The notes: generated by a model from the sequence alone, not told the origin. Counted from the first letter of the stretch, positions 47,832-60,378 are shown. The stretch: 64,000 bases of DNA from Gyromitra esculenta (GCA_038503075.1 JBCAML010000001.1:2046001-2110000); one strand, 5' to 3'. Numbers and translations: made by a program.

Positions 47832-48598
47832 TATTTTCGCTCTACCAGTCAACTCTTAGTGGTTCGCCACAATATAACTTCCTTTCATCTACCAACTTTT
47901 TAGATTTCGAATAAGTTTTCTCGAGAGGTAGGGTGGAGGATAGTTATAGATAAAATAAATCTTTAACTTTCTTGCAGGTTCGAGGACTCTCGATTACCTT
48001 ATTTATTTCCGATTAATCCGGCATGTGAATTGCGGCAGTAACAGAAGGAGATAAAAGACGAATAACCTTGCTGCTTCTAGAGAAATTGAATACAAGGACT
48101 AGTGCCAACGAGATGAGATTCCTCGGGACCAAGTCCCGATGTATCTTTAAATCATGGTACACGCTCTTTGAGGGCCTATTACCCCCCCCAGGAATATCAC
48201 CTAATACTTGTCGCCACTCTTTATTCCGCGTTTATTTTATGTGCCTGACTGCCAAAAACCAACCCTGGCATCTTAAAATATGTTCCTTGCGGATGGGAGT
48301 TCATAGACTACCACGTAACATCATAGCGCGATCGTTTCGCTCTTTCATGGGGCCATCTTAAAATACCGAGGCTTATGAGGCCAATATATCTGCGGGGTGG
48401 GATGAGGCCTCCCTGATCTTAGCTCCGTCTTGTCAAAACCACTTGCTGATAACGAATATAAACGAATTTGAGATAGCGAAGAATAATATTATACATCATA
48501 GAGAACTTGCAAGAGCATGTGTATAAAAAAGATTTACAAGCTAAACCTCCATTGTAAACTGCATCAGTGCTGTATTGTCATAGTTCGACTATTCGCAT
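47832..48598. other. Convergent intergenic region
   Basis: 3' ends of a plus-strand and a minus-strand gene face each other here. An open frame at 48068-48361 shows no family features. Nothing else seen. Confidence 0.45.
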
Positions 48599-50009
48599 CT
48601 ATTCGTCCTCAAGAGGTCTTTGGCCGTATACCACATACCTATGGAAAGAAATAGCTGGTTAGTAGACCTTCCTTACAGGATAAAGATTTGGGTGTCAAGA
48701 GAGCAGACGGGTGGGGGTGCAACATTTTGTAATAGAAGTTATTTTTCCTATCCTGCAACTCTGCACGAACGTTTGCGAGCATAACTTGAACTTCCTCTGG
48801 CTCCCACTAATACGTGAATATCGATTAGCTTTGTTTATAGGCATCAGTTTTAGGCTTAAGTTTTAGGCTTGAGCTTACATTAAGGACGCGTGTAAAGAGT
48901 GCCATGGTGAAGCCCTCTTTCCGTGTGGATTTACGTTAGTAGAGGAAAATGTGAAGATAAGCGAGGCAGGCCAAAATCACAAAGTCAATGGGTAGCTTTT
49001 TACCAATCGCTTCTAGTAGATTTAATAGATTGTATCTTCCGATATTCTTCATTTTAGGGTCCTTTGCCCACGGGCCGCATGGAACTTTGTACACTCTCTC
49101 GGTCACGTTGACAAACCCAACCTCCTTCTGCCATTTTACGAGGCTATCGGTGATAGCAAAGGGCCTCCCAATTTTTTCAGCAGCCACATTCCCCAGTCTG
49201 CACCATTCGTGCATCGCAGTGTCTTCTCCGATAGGAGTAGGGTAGCCGTCAACGCCATCCATGAAGTATGCAACAGTCGTTTCAACAGACTCAAACCATC
49301 CGCCAGGCTTGAGAACCTCAAATGCCTCTTTATACATCTTACCCCAATCGGCGATAGAACCGTGGAGAGCCCGACTATGGACGAAATCAAATGAGGCTTT
49401 GGGATATGTCCATGGTTTGGTAACGTCGTCAACCTCAAAAACACAATTCGGTGGCACCCAAGCAGGCTGTATAGGTGAGAGATCATTCCCCATGACTCGT
49501 GCGCTGGGAAACTTATCCGCAATATCGATTGCCCAGATACCAGTACCCGTTCCGATATCAAGGATCTTTTGTGGATTTGAGCTTATAGGGGCTAGGTAAA
49601 GTTCTCCGTCGAGAACTAGAGAGTACACATGATGGCTGCAACCCCGATTCAGTCAGTTTTCTGAGAACTGGAATTGCAGCTAGTAATGGGATGGATCACA
49701 ATATATCGAGTTGTTCGTTCTGTTTCTCGTCGTTGGGGCCCCAATATTGACCCTCGCTGTAGGCATGATATCTTCGGCCATTCTCATACTTGTAATGTCT
49801 GACTTCGGATTGAAGAGAAGTAGTGTCACTCGCCCTATTGAGGAAATTCAATAAGTTAGCATCACCAACTCTTATCTCTCTGAGCTATTGGGGGTGGGGG
49901 TTGAGCGGCTAACTTACGTGCCAGAACCGTATGAAGATTCCGCGTCAGTAAATTCGTCAGAATCGACTTCTACTAATTGGTGTATATCAGCCGTATTTGG
50001 TGTGGCCAT
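48599..50009 (-). CDS. LaeA-like SAM-dependent methyltransferase
   Basis: Six exons: 50009-49918, 49834-49700, 49635-49004, 48916-48879, 48806-48724, 48638-48599. The sum is 1020 nt, or 339 aa. The N-terminus is acidic (MATPNTADIHQLVEVDSDEF). Then YKYENGRRYHAYSEGQYWGP and PNDEKQNEQLDIFHHVY follow, the usual lead-in of this family. SAM-binding motif I is ILDIGTGTGIWAIDIA; later motifs are FDFVHSRALHGSIADW and EVLKPGGWFE. The C-terminus, built from three small exons, reads EGFTMALFTRVLNWEPEEVQ and ends YVVYGQRP, matching the family end. Fungi carry dozens of such paralogues (TAM/UMTA type). Global regulation of secondary metabolism is shown for LaeA itself, not for paralogues. Reading on past 49004 into intron 3 would give a false truncated C-terminus. 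Confidence 0.92.
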
Positions 50010-51073
50010 TTTTTCTTTTCTAAGTGCTTATCAACCTTTCTCCTCGGTATTTCAGGGTCTCGTTTTCGAAATCGTTGAATAAGGAGCAACGTAAATTGAG
50101 CTTTTTGGTGGGGATGACAGGTATTTTATTCTTGGAGCCAATTTTTTTTTAGCACTATAGCCATGGATTGTGTGTACACACATTGTGAACTTTCGAAACG
50201 AGGTGGGGTACTTCGATGCACTGCAGAACGGCCCCTGGATTGTGCTCCCAAGTGATATACTAAATTCTGTACTCTGATTTCGGTTATGCTAAAGTACAGC
50301 AAGAACAGGCTGGGCAAAGACCCGTTTAGCAAAGTGTCCTACCCATGGAATCTTGCCGGCGATGCGAGCTAGGATCTTAAAACACGAGGCTAAGTAAGAT
50401 TTCAGACGAGGATCTGGTGATGAATGCGAATATGGCGAGCTCACGCATGCCAGTCATTACCTAGATACGGCAGGTTAAAATGCTGCTACGTGTATGAATT
50501 TTTGGAGATTGCATCTACAACTAATAGCCCTAGACTTGATTCGCTTACATGCTCGATAGCAAGAATTCACGCATCTACCCGGTATGTGCTACACCATTTA
50601 GCATCTCACCACATCGACATCGCTATCTGCATACATACCCGTAAGATAAAACTGTGTCTGGCTACGAGGGAGTAAATTTTTACAGGACTCCGTTGCTTGC
50701 TTCTGACGAATCAGTGTGAGTCTCATACGTATGGTGTGAGGCAGGAGCGCAACGTCTCACTAATCCGAAATCAGACTTGTTAATGCAGGGGCGAGATTGT
50801 TTCCTGCAAGTTACGATCGTTTGCAGCAGTAAAAACAGTTATAATCCATACACATATATGTGTACAAACAATATCTTAACAGACTAAATTCGACTAACCG
50901 GTTCGTCCACCGGGAGCTGTGGCCAACCATGGCCGATTGATCGCAGCACATATTCCAAATCAATTGCGGCGAAGGAAAACGCGGCTAAAGCTGCGGGATA
51001 ACCCGCCTCCAACCAGATAGCAAGCGCATAAGCGCTCGATATATACATGCATTCACCATTTTCCCTATCTAGG
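50010..51073. other. Intergenic, no gene seen
   Basis: Upstream region of the methyltransferase gene. Short open frames only. GTCCACCGG at about 50907 is mirrored by CCGGTGGAC near 51300, suggesting that the MITE at 51076 sits inside an older, more diverged inverted-repeat element. Confidence 0.4.
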
Positions 51074-51075
51074 TA

Positions 51076-51248
51076 CAGTAGACTCTCGATATAAGCATAC
51101 GCTCGGGACCAAAAAATGTATGCCTATATCGAGGTTATGCTTAGATCGAGGTAGACTTTATATGTGCGAGTGAAAACGGGACTGCCGAGCTAGATGCCTA
51201 TAGCACGAATATGCTTATATAGAGTATGCTTATATCGAGAGTCTACTG
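51076..51248. repeat. Pogo-like MITE, 173 bp
   Basis: Left end CAGTAGACTCTCGATATAAG and right end its exact reverse complement (CTTATATCGAGAGTCTACTG), with TA on both sides (51074-51075 and 51249-51250). Subterminal repeats of the type TATATCGAGGTTATGCTT follow the left end, a layout typical of pogo/Tigger derivatives. No coding capacity. Confidence 0.9.
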
Positions 51249-51250
51249 TA

Positions 51251-52854
51251 ATAGGAAATGCTAGTACTTATCCGTTGCCGGGAGTGAGCTGCCTCCGGTG
51301 GACCTTGCTGAAATATACCGGTAGCCGCCGCTTAGCCGGCTGAAATACCTGAAAAGCGAGGTCACCATAAAATTTGAAACCTGACTAATGCACTAATACG
51401 AGCTAAGGAGAAGTGTGGATCGCTCTTTTGGATTTGCAGAAAAACATATTTTGGTATTGTTTATCGCTGATATTGATCCTACGATTACTGACGCCCGGCG
51501 ATAATAGTTTAGTAAGGTAGTGGGTCATGCTACACTACTAGTAGTAATCCATAATTTGTCTGCTCGACACCTAAATCTCCCAAAACGATATCCGTATAAG
51601 AAACGGCACGAACGGTCAGTTTTCATAAAGATAGTGGTTTCCAGACGACCTGTACAGCACGATTGCGGATGCATTCTATTAAGTCGAATGAAAACTTACA
51701 CCTCATCATACCCTTGCATATGCCCAAACCTGCTGTTTTTCCCCTCAAGCCCTTTTTTCATATATGTACGTATAATTCCTTTTGACGCTTTCAATTTTCG
51801 GGACCACCTTCTAGTTCATCCTTCCTAAGTTACGGCGTGCGATACGCCCAGAAAACATTAGTCCTCTAAAGAAGCATGTACTTACGCTAGCTACCCTGTA
51901 AATATTTAGAGAAAACATCTCATTCTCACAGACATCTCCGGTATGAGGCCTAACGCCTCAAGATATCAACACCAACAATTGAACTTGGAAATTTATTATA
52001 AACTTCTTACAGCGTGGGGTATTTTCTAGGGCTCACTAGTATTCCATTCCTAGAACGTAGCTATGAGCTGATAATATCGACAAGAAGCTGATTAGGCTTC
52101 TTGTGGCAAAAATCAGTTGTTTTTTTTCGATAATGGAAGGTCAGGCGATCCGGATTTGAGAATTGATAACTTCCAGAATATGATTCGTAATAGTCCTAGC
52201 ATTGTGGTTATCGGCGAAGGCCGCTGTCGTGTTGGGTTGTTAATCTTAGGAGGTTGCGGTTGGATTGCCACAATTATAAAACTTGGAATGAATCGACAAG
52301 ATCATGCGGCGATATCAGATTACGAGCCTACCGTGCAAGATACAGTGGAGTGGGTACCAGCAAAAACTCTGTAGTCACAACATTGAATAACTACAACCAT
52401 CAGATCCTATGGCTTATCACCCCAAACGCCTTCAGAACTGTCAGTAGCAACTCTTCCAAATATTCTTAGTCTTGTGTTTATTTTAGACTAGTCCTAATTA
52501 GGCTTAGTATATTTCGACGGTTTACTTCACCAAGCTTAACTTCTATTTCTGTTTTTTCCCAGTTATCTTGACTAGAAATCTGCGATGGAAGTGATGGAAG
52601 AGTATTCCCTTCCTTAAGCTTGCGTTGCAAAATTGGAGTGTGACTTCAGTGATCTGGTATGTGAGGGAAATCTGTGAAGAAATGAATATTTGACGGTTCG
52701 CTGGCGACGAGAATAGCAACCTCTACAGATTTATTTTAAATCTCAACAGAGTAGAGCGTCCGCTCAGCTTAGATTACCCACTGTGCTCGTTGTCATTTGC
52801 TCGCAGTGCAATAAATTTTGGAATAGGTTACTCTGTTACAAACCATAACCATAA
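51251..52854. other. Intergenic, no gene seen
   Basis: Open frames at 51520-51828 and 52117-52374 have no recognised family and no supporting exon context. Otherwise plain AT-leaning sequence up to the tRNA. Confidence 0.45.
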
Positions 52855-52927
52855 GCCTCGCTAGCTCAATCGGTAGAGCGTGAGACTCTTAATCTCAAGG
52901 TTGCGGGTTCGACCCCCGCGTGGGGCT
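52855..52927 (+). tRNA. tRNA-Lys (anticodon CTT)
   Basis: Fourth identical 73-nt copy, followed by TTTATTTTTC (terminator). Flanks are unrelated to those of the other copies. Confidence 0.97.
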
Positions 52928-53326
52928 TTATTTTTCTGCTTTTTGCTTTCTTGAATCCCATTGAGAGTGGCCTTAAGTGTACTATAGTAGAGATGGTAAG
53001 ACATCGTAGCTAAGCCAGTTAGGCTTAAATAACTTTTTAAGCTTAGTGATATTAAACCTCATAACAACTCGAAAAACTTAACTTCACTTATAGTCGATAT
53101 TAGATAATTTAGATATTTATGATTGTAAATTGGCAAATGTATTCGGAGATAAAGTAATGGAATATTTACTGCAGCTGATCATGAGATCCCTTGAAGAAAA
53201 AAAGAAACAGGAACCATATGGATGGAAAATAGCCAAACAGGGAAGCGTGAAGGAAACCAAAGACTCTGAGTAAATAGACTTCCAGGCCGGCCTACATCTA
53301 TGTCGACTTCACGAAAATTAAAAGAA
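52928..53326. other. Intergenic, no gene seen
   Basis: 3' region of the VWA gene and downstream flank of the tRNA. Nothing else seen. Confidence 0.5.
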
Positions 53327-54774
53327 TTATTCAGAGTCAGAGTAATCTCCATCATCGCCGGGTGCGTCTTCCACGTCGCTTTCGTCGGTGACCTTTTCTT
53401 CGAGTATGCTCTTTTGTTCGTGGTCGAGCTCTTCGTCTGCGCTGTCCCACTATAAAAGCGTCAGAAACAGAATGTATCATGCATCTTGAGTATGTGAGCC
53501 AACTTACGTAGTCTGAGATTGCTCCAAGCAACAATTTTGACATCTAGGTACCATGGCGTTAGAAAGAACTGTATCTTTAACATAATTAATCTAGCGAGGA
53601 AACATAGTTAAGTTACCAGGATCCACTTCTTATCGGGCTTCTCTTTGATGTCCTCAAGACGATTTGTTACTATTCACGGCTATTAGTATCTTGGCACTCA
53701 AAGTGGAGTATGATCTCTGGAAAACCTACCCGGCAAACAATCGACATACATTCCCACCTCCCTGTCGTCGTCAAGCCTCTGAAGGAGGTCTAGTGCACCT
53801 TGATCATCACCAACACGGGAGAACTGGAACGCAACGGCTTGAAGGGTTCCAAAATAAAGTCAGTTACAAGACTTTGGCAGATTAGAAAGGGGGCAATTAA
53901 AGGGAAAAGTAAATACGCACAATTGGGTCCTTTAGCAACGGTTCCCACCTTACTTAACTCGGCAATGCAATTCTTGATTACTGTTTCCAAGAGGCTGGTA
54001 CTCTCTCCCTCAGCCTACGAGAAAGCAAAGACTAATCAGTTCATGCCGGGTAAAAAGAGAAAAGGACAATAATAGTTTGGGGTCTTACTGCACCGTCTGT
54101 AATTACTATGACAAGGAGAGGCTTTTTCATGTCTACTCCTAAAACAAATTTGTCCAAGATCTTTTTCTTCAACTCCGTACCAATTCTGGTAACACCCCCG
54201 TAATCGTGCCCTCTGATAACCGATTTCACGGTTTGTGTCGTGACATTCTTTTTACCCTTGGAGGCGTTCAGGAATCGGACTGTTACTATTCCTTGATCTC
54301 TGGCAAGGTTGTAGATGTCGGCGATAGCGTTGAGAATTTTCTGAAGTGTTTTTATACGTGCACCCTTTTGATCGTAGACCATGGAGTCGGAGTCATCTAT
54401 TTCCATGTTAGAACCACAGAGCCTAATAATAAAAGCAAACAAGGAGAAAGAACTATACCAATCAAGATTGCAAGGTCATAAAGTACTAGAGTACAAAATT
54501 GGGCGGACATTTCCCAGCTGCATTTCTTGTTCTCGCGTAAATCATTGACCAGTCTCGCAGCCCTATCGCTAAGTTCTTGGGTTACTTCCGGATAAAACTT
54601 TTCCAGTCCCTTCTTTTTGATAGCAGCTTCAAGTCTTAACTTGCACTCCTCGCTAGTAGTTGCAGCGCGAGGCTTCTCTTCAGAGTACGAATTAATCTTG
54701 AGGTCGCTGGCCTTCCCCGCAAGAGCATCTACCCCACCATCGCGATATTCGGCTGAGGTCTCGTTATCGGACAT
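53327..54774 (-). CDS. VWA-domain protein
   Basis: Seven exons: 54774-54459, 54396-54089, 54014-53921, 53837-53730, 53669-53617, 53543-53508, 53449-53327. The sum is 1038 nt, or 345 aa, all phases consistent. After a hydrophilic N-terminus (about 90 aa) the von Willebrand A domain begins with LVLYDLAILIDDSDSM. Splicing creates the MIDAS motif Asp-x-Ser-x-Ser (106-110), so metal binding is likely intact. VTRIGTELKKKILDKFV contains the conserved MIDAS Thr, followed by PLLVIVITDGA. VAFQFSRVGDDQGALDLLQR and VGMYVDCLPG complete the domain. The C-terminal tail is very acidic. There is no signal peptide, so it is intracellular. Cytosolic fungal VWA proteins of this type are common and uncharacterised; a scaffold role is inference. 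Confidence 0.88.
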
Positions 54775-55549
54775 TATTTCTTTCTTTATCTAAGCTAGTA
54801 AGCGTAAGTATTAGTTATAAGACTTCCGCTGTTTGAGGGTAGGCTTGATCGAATTTTGGGTGCCGATGTGACGGGAACTGCTACCCACTTAAGTAGTCCT
54901 CGAGTATCTAGAGAACTGAACAAAAAGAACCTCAAAAATGCGCATGCATACGATTGCTACACGGGTTCCTGACCTATCGCTGAGTTGGCATGCGCAACGA
55001 TCGATAAAAAACACTGTAATTGTTGGCTGTGCCAACGCTGCGAGTAGTAGGGTGATACGATCGAATAAAATTTTGATTTCCCACAATCAGCTCTATCCGT
55101 AAACTGAATCGTAGACAAGTGCTAATGCGTGGTGCAATTCCATTCGACTAAATTGTTTTAAGCTTCGTGAAAAAAATGGCGATTTCGACGATGTGATGCA
55201 GAAACTTGAATGTTTCGTCATACATCCTCTATCATAATTAAATTCACCCCATACCGGGCACTCTATTCGGCCCGAAGGTAGTTGATAGCAGGGTGACATA
55301 CACCCAAAAGAAGATATGTACTTCCAGCGCCAGAAAGTTTTAGTAAAAACAGATGCCTGCCCAGTAACGTTGGTTGGTTGGAAGCAACACGACCCCGCTA
55401 TCAACCCCACCGTCGGTTTTAATCAGCTTGGCCAGTCAGCGAGCACGAAATCAAGCGGGTGACGATAGAGGTCCCCTGTACAGCTGAAATACAGAGAAAT
55501 ATTTATTTTATTCGCTGAATACTTTGCCTGGGAAGACCCGCAAGTAATA

Positions 55550-55685
55550 TATACTCGGGGCAATCATGAAGAACTAGAAGATGTAAGTGCGAGTTGACTA
55601 ATCGATCCATCAATGTGCTAGATGAGGGCGAATCAAAAATCGCTACTAGCAAAGTTATGTTCAGGTTCTCCATGCCCCGAGTATA
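55550..55685. repeat. Possible MITE with 13-bp inverted repeats
   Basis: TATACTCGGGGCA at 55550-55562 and its exact reverse complement at 55673-55685 enclose 110 bp. The TATACTC start also begins the palindrome at 56334, suggesting related ends. TA could be the duplicated target. Confidence 0.5.
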
Positions 55686-56333
55686 CCGAAGATCTAGATA
55701 CGCCACCAATTGAGAACGTGAGGAGGAGAGTATAGCTTTATAAGATCAGAGGTACTTATTTTAGCATAATTTCCTAGGAAAATTCACCCCAGAAGACTCC
55801 TTAACTTATAGTTCTTTAAGTTCCTTGGGATAGTGAGGTAAGAGAATCGTGCCGCTTCAGCAAGTACATGTGCCTTTGCTTGATCATTTCTGGCATGCGC
55901 ATTTGTGAGTGTTTCAAAACCGAAGGTCTAGGCAACAACCGGAGATCAGACACCCAGTGCTACTAAAGATCACCCGTGATACTCTATATGCACATAGATT
56001 GAGTACTCTACTTGTGGAAATATTTTTCAGGCACTTGTAAATACTGGTACGAGCATTTGGGCAGACCCCATATATTTGCCTGCATCATGCATGCACATGG
56101 TTTAATGGTGTAAACTAAGCGAATTTAACGCTCAGAAATTCTCCAAGTTATTTTCAACTGCAGCTGAGCATGAGCGAACGGCAGCCCAAAAAATCCGCTG
56201 GAACGATATGGCACTCCCTGTCGGCAGACTTCGGTAGCAATTGAGGACCAGGAATCGAATAATATAGATAGGTAGTAGTAGCGAGAAAGAAACCGATCCC
56301 CACACAGAGGCTCTTTCTAGATATATATCAAGC

Positions 56334-56430
56334 TATACTCATGCTGCCGATTTCCAATTTGATCATGTGATAAGGTAATAGACAGCTTAAATGTCACATG
56401 ATCAAGTTAGAAATCGGCGACATGAGTATA
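56334..56430. repeat. 97-bp palindromic element
   Basis: Arms of about 38 bp (TATACTCATG, CCGATTTC, TTGATCATGTGA) are repeated in inverse order on the right with few mismatches; the loop is about 20 bp. Ends TATACTC/GAGTATA, compatible with TA target duplication. Short MITE. Confidence 0.7.
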
Positions 56431-57087
56431 TGCAACTCTGTCTAGAGAACTTTAGATCGAAACTGCTAATAAACTTCCGATCATATTGCGCTTAGAGGTA
56501 CCAGTAGTGATTATCAGGTAAATCGTTTGGAATCTCTAAGCCAAGACTGCGAGGTAAAAAGCATTGATCATTGCCTCCCCTCGAAGACTACATATACTCT
56601 ATGAGAAGCTCGTTTTGTTAGTTCTCAATCAAAACTGCAGGCTTATGAGGCTTTTATGCTCCGATATGAACATTACTAGTAAAGATGTCAAAAACTCTCG
56701 ATTTTTGCTTTCACGCCCAAATAAAATGGTAATATCTATGCTCACACGCGCACTATAAACCATCCGTTAGAATAGAATGCCGTTACGTCTGTAGTACCAG
56801 AATTTTTACCCCTCCTCGAAATATTTTCCCTATGCGTTACATTATGCATGTCGGAAGGGACGCAGTTCGGTTCCAAACCGACACGTCACTTATGCCCCGC
56901 AGATAATCGTCTGGGATTTATCATGCCCCGCAACTTGACGCATTACCTATAGCTACCTCACCAAGCCACCTCTTATTTCAACGTCTTACAGTATGCTTAT
57001 CGGTCCTAAAACCATAACTTTACCCACCCTAGAATCACACCGAATAACGATATATAGCCGTGTGGGATGGTGGGATATCGTTCTGTA

Positions 57088-57168
57088 CAGCCGTGTAAGA
57101 AAAGTCTTGACACCCCAGTGGCTGTCTCGCCAGTTAGGTGGGGTGTCAAGACTTTTCTTACACGACTG
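57088..57168. repeat. 81-bp near-perfect hairpin MITE, TA-flanked
   Basis: Left arm CAGCCGTGTAAGAAAAGTCT then TGACACCCCA; the right arm is the reverse complement with one mismatch in 30 bp. The loop is about 21 nt. TA flanks both ends (57086-57087 and 57169-57170). Its near-perfect arms suggest recent insertion or few decay events. CAG/CTG ends fit a Tc1/mariner derivative. Confidence 0.85.
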
Positions 57169-58036
57169 TACGTGATCCTAGGAGGCCTAAAGGTTCTGAA
57201 AATTAATGTATAGACTGGCATGTCAAAAAACACAATTCTAGCTCTATTAAAGCGTGGATATACTGGTGGTTTCATCGGAATCCCGTGCATTTCAGCATGT
57301 GCTGTTGGTATGCGCTGATACATAGAGGTGCGAGCGAGATAATAAAGACCTAGGTATACAACCGCATGCCTCCCTCCGCGCTCAGCTCTTCAATTCGACG
57401 AACTAAGGATAAGCTTTACACTTTTTCTTTGCATGTACACATGTATCTTGCTTATGTATAATGAACATACTCTAGATACGTGTAAAACCCTATTTCTAAT
57501 TCATAGAGATGTCACACATAATATGCACCTCGAGTATAAGATCCCCTATCCAAGAGTTCTCGGGGTCAGCTTCCCTAGAGATCTAATTGACATAGGAGCC
57601 ATCCAACCATACCAAACAAGTAGACAACTACCAGCGAAGGAAGAAACTCTCTACTCTCCTAATATCCCACCCCAGGACATTCCAAGTGTTCACCATAACC
57701 CATTAAATTGCATGTGCCATAAATGAATAAATAAATAAAACTTTCCAAGTACTAGGAGGGCCAGGGTTGATTGTATTTTTCACTAGGCAAGAATTTGCTA
57801 TCCTACTAGGAGAATACGGCCGATTGGAGGTGTCGATACTAGCGCTAGCTTAAACCCCGAACCAGCCTAGATATAATCTCACCCCTCATCACTCGCAACT
57901 GACTAATTTCGTCCAATACTTCATAATAATTCCTAAAATCATTCAAGAGTAGATTAAGCTCTTATTCGGCAACACCAAACGCTACTATCGCAAAACCAAC
58001 CAAAGATATTCAGAGTCGTTGGCCAGACCGATGATC

Positions 58037-59552
58037 TCACGCCTCCACAAAAGCGCCCCAAACCTCTGACCCTCCACCAACAGCCTTCACCTTAAAACCC
58101 GTATTTGGCTTAATAAATATCACCTGCCCAGTCTTCAGACATTCCTCCACGTGGCCTTCATCAGTGCCCTTCAACAAAATCTCTCCATCAGTAACAATGA
58201 AAATAGATGGCCCAGAAATCCCCTTACGGATGATCTCCTCTTCGCCGTCCTTCTCAAATTTTATGTTCAAGAGGTCGAATTCAGGCATGGGGGCTTGGTA
58301 AAATTCAGTTTTGCCAGTGGTTGATTTTTCCCATTTATGGTGTTTAAGCTCAAGGTTTTTAGAGGGGCCGATATTGTAGAGGAGCATGTCAGCGAAAATA
58401 CTAGGGTCGTCATTTTCACCGAAACCACAGGCAATCTATTCACGTCAGAAATTTTGATCTAAAGCAAAGTTTATTGAAATGTTCAGATTTTTTTTTTTAC
58501 CATATTATCAGACCATGCCATGCATTCGATAACATCACCCTCCAGGTATGCATGGATACAATCCGCTGGAATCGCAATCCCTTGCCCTCTCTTTAGCCTC
58601 ACAAAATTCGCAAAGAATACCGCTGCGAACATCCCCACATCTTCTGGGTACGCGAACAAGATCTTCTTCACGATAGGTCCTAGATTTTGTTGTTTTCCTA
58701 AGGTTCCCAATGCTTCCTCTCCTCGCAGATGAAGCCTCGCCAACAACGCCTCGCAAAGCCTCGCAATATCGTCATGGGAACGTTTAAACAAGCTCCAGAA
58801 CAACGTCTTCAACAGCTCTTGCATTTTCTTTTCTTGCTCTTTAACAATTTTGGGAGGCTTACCCACCAGATCTGGATCTAACCCCTTCACTTTATCTTCT
58901 TGGTCTTCTTCGATATTCAGGAACTGCTCTACTAAATCCTCATTACCTATTGCTTCCCGGAACTCTGGGACCTCCTCGAGGAACAATTTGATTTCGCTGA
59001 GCGGCCTGAACCCAATGAAACCCTCGAAAAGATCTGAAACAGTGACAGAGACCTCTGGCTTATAATTCGGATCGACGAACTTTTCGTTTTTGCCCTTTTC
59101 ACGTTTCTCTTGTTCCATGAGTTGTTTTGCAAGGCTTTTGTCGGGATGAGCTTGGAGTGGGAGCGCCTTGCGGAAGGAAAGAATCTTAAAGAGGAATGGG
59201 AGATGTGGATCTTTATTAAACTTCTCATAGATTGCCGAGGTGAGATATTCCTTTGGATTGGAGGCAATCAAGTCGGCGAGGGCTTTATTGTCTTTAACGG
59301 TGCGGGACGGGCCATTTGGGTGGTCACCCATCCAGATCTACGAGAAAGTCAGATTCTAATCGCTGAGGTCTCTTAATCTCCTCCCAGGTGTTATAGGTGG
59401 ATGCTTACTTCGCCATATGGTTGATTTTCATCAATCTTAAAGTTGTTTTCTGGAGTTGCTGCTGCAAACCTGGCGGCGAGAGAGTCAGAGCCCTTTTTCC
59501 CGTAGGCGTATGGTAAAACGGCTACCGTCAGGCGAATGAAATTAGAGGTCAT
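58037..59552 (-). CDS. PMI: Mannose-6-phosphate isomerase
   Basis: Three exons, 59552-59409, 59337-58501 and 58435-58037, give 459 aa. I chose the ATG at 59552 (MTSNFIRLTVAVLPYAYGKK); another in-frame ATG at 59585 would add 11 basic residues. YGEIWMGDHPNGPS is formed by the first splice. Zinc ligands of the type I enzyme are visible: Gln110 and His112 in LQAHPD, Glu143 in NYKPE, His310 in DCIHAYLEGD. The latter is followed by VIECMAWSDN and, after splicing, IACGFGEND. The enzyme interconverts fructose-6-phosphate and mannose-6-phosphate in the cytosol, feeding GDP-mannose for N-glycans, GPI anchors and wall mannan. Length is normal for fungi. Intron 2 has an unusual donor, GTAAAAAAAAAAA. Confidence 0.95.
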
Positions 59553-60378
59553 GTTTCTCTTTCGTTTTCGGCGTTGTTCTGTCACATAATCCGAGAACTT
59601 CGCAATTTAAACATGAAATAATCTGACATAAATAAGTTAGATATCTTTGACGTCACTAAACCATTCGTTCCCTATTCCGAGGTGAAGTGTTAATGCTGTC
59701 GCCATGACGAGTGCCCAGCCATGATTGGGGATCACTATTTTTCTGAGATAGGTAGGTGAAGGCTCGAAACGTTCCAAAATGCCAAGACAACGTCTATTTG
59801 CGGTTTAGCGTTGGATAGCAAATTCCAATATACCAATATTCTACCGCGCAGACGTCCAGCATTACAGAAAATTCTAGATCTCACTATAAGAATTCAGTCG
59901 TGGCTGAATGATCATACTCTTATAGGCTATTTATTTCTTGTAATAGAGAGGTATTGGAGACCATTATAATACATGATCCCCCGACTCAGTTTATTATTCT
60001 CCTATCCTTCGGGCTCCAATATTGATAGTACTACGTTAATGTTGTGGACTTACAATCAAGGGCTACATAGCTGTAGATTAACCAGAGTTGGAGGTATTCG
60101 AAAGCCCGCTTATACGACATTATTGTTTAAAGCGAAAACCGAGCGGTAGTTTATGATTCGAAACGAGAAAGCCCTAGCTATAGGCCTGCTCTTCCCATTT
60201 ACCAGAAATATAGGAAACTATATGTTCCCAGAACTCTGTCTCTGTTAGTATTTGCATTGACAAGAAAATCTACCATGTATTGCCTATGGCCTAGGGAAAG
60301 CGGCGTATATTAGGTGGGCATTATCATTTTAGTCTCTAAATTACAATGCATGAATCAAATTCCACATTTCACCCACGC
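59553..60378. other. Intergenic, no gene seen
   Basis: Upstream region of the isomerase gene. No repeats or open frames of note until the small element that starts at 60379. Confidence 0.5.

Larger units (their letters stand above)
54775..58036. other. Gene-poor region with three small inverted-repeat elements
   Basis: No gene is recognised over 3.2 kb. Three hairpin-type repeats lie here (55550-55685, 56334-56430, 57088-57168) and are listed separately. Remaining open frames (55093-55410, 57433-57726) lack features of real genes. Confidence 0.5.

Noticed and set aside
52117..52374. 85-codon open frame with some protein-like character
   Set aside because: No family, no exon context and no promoter features; treated as chance.
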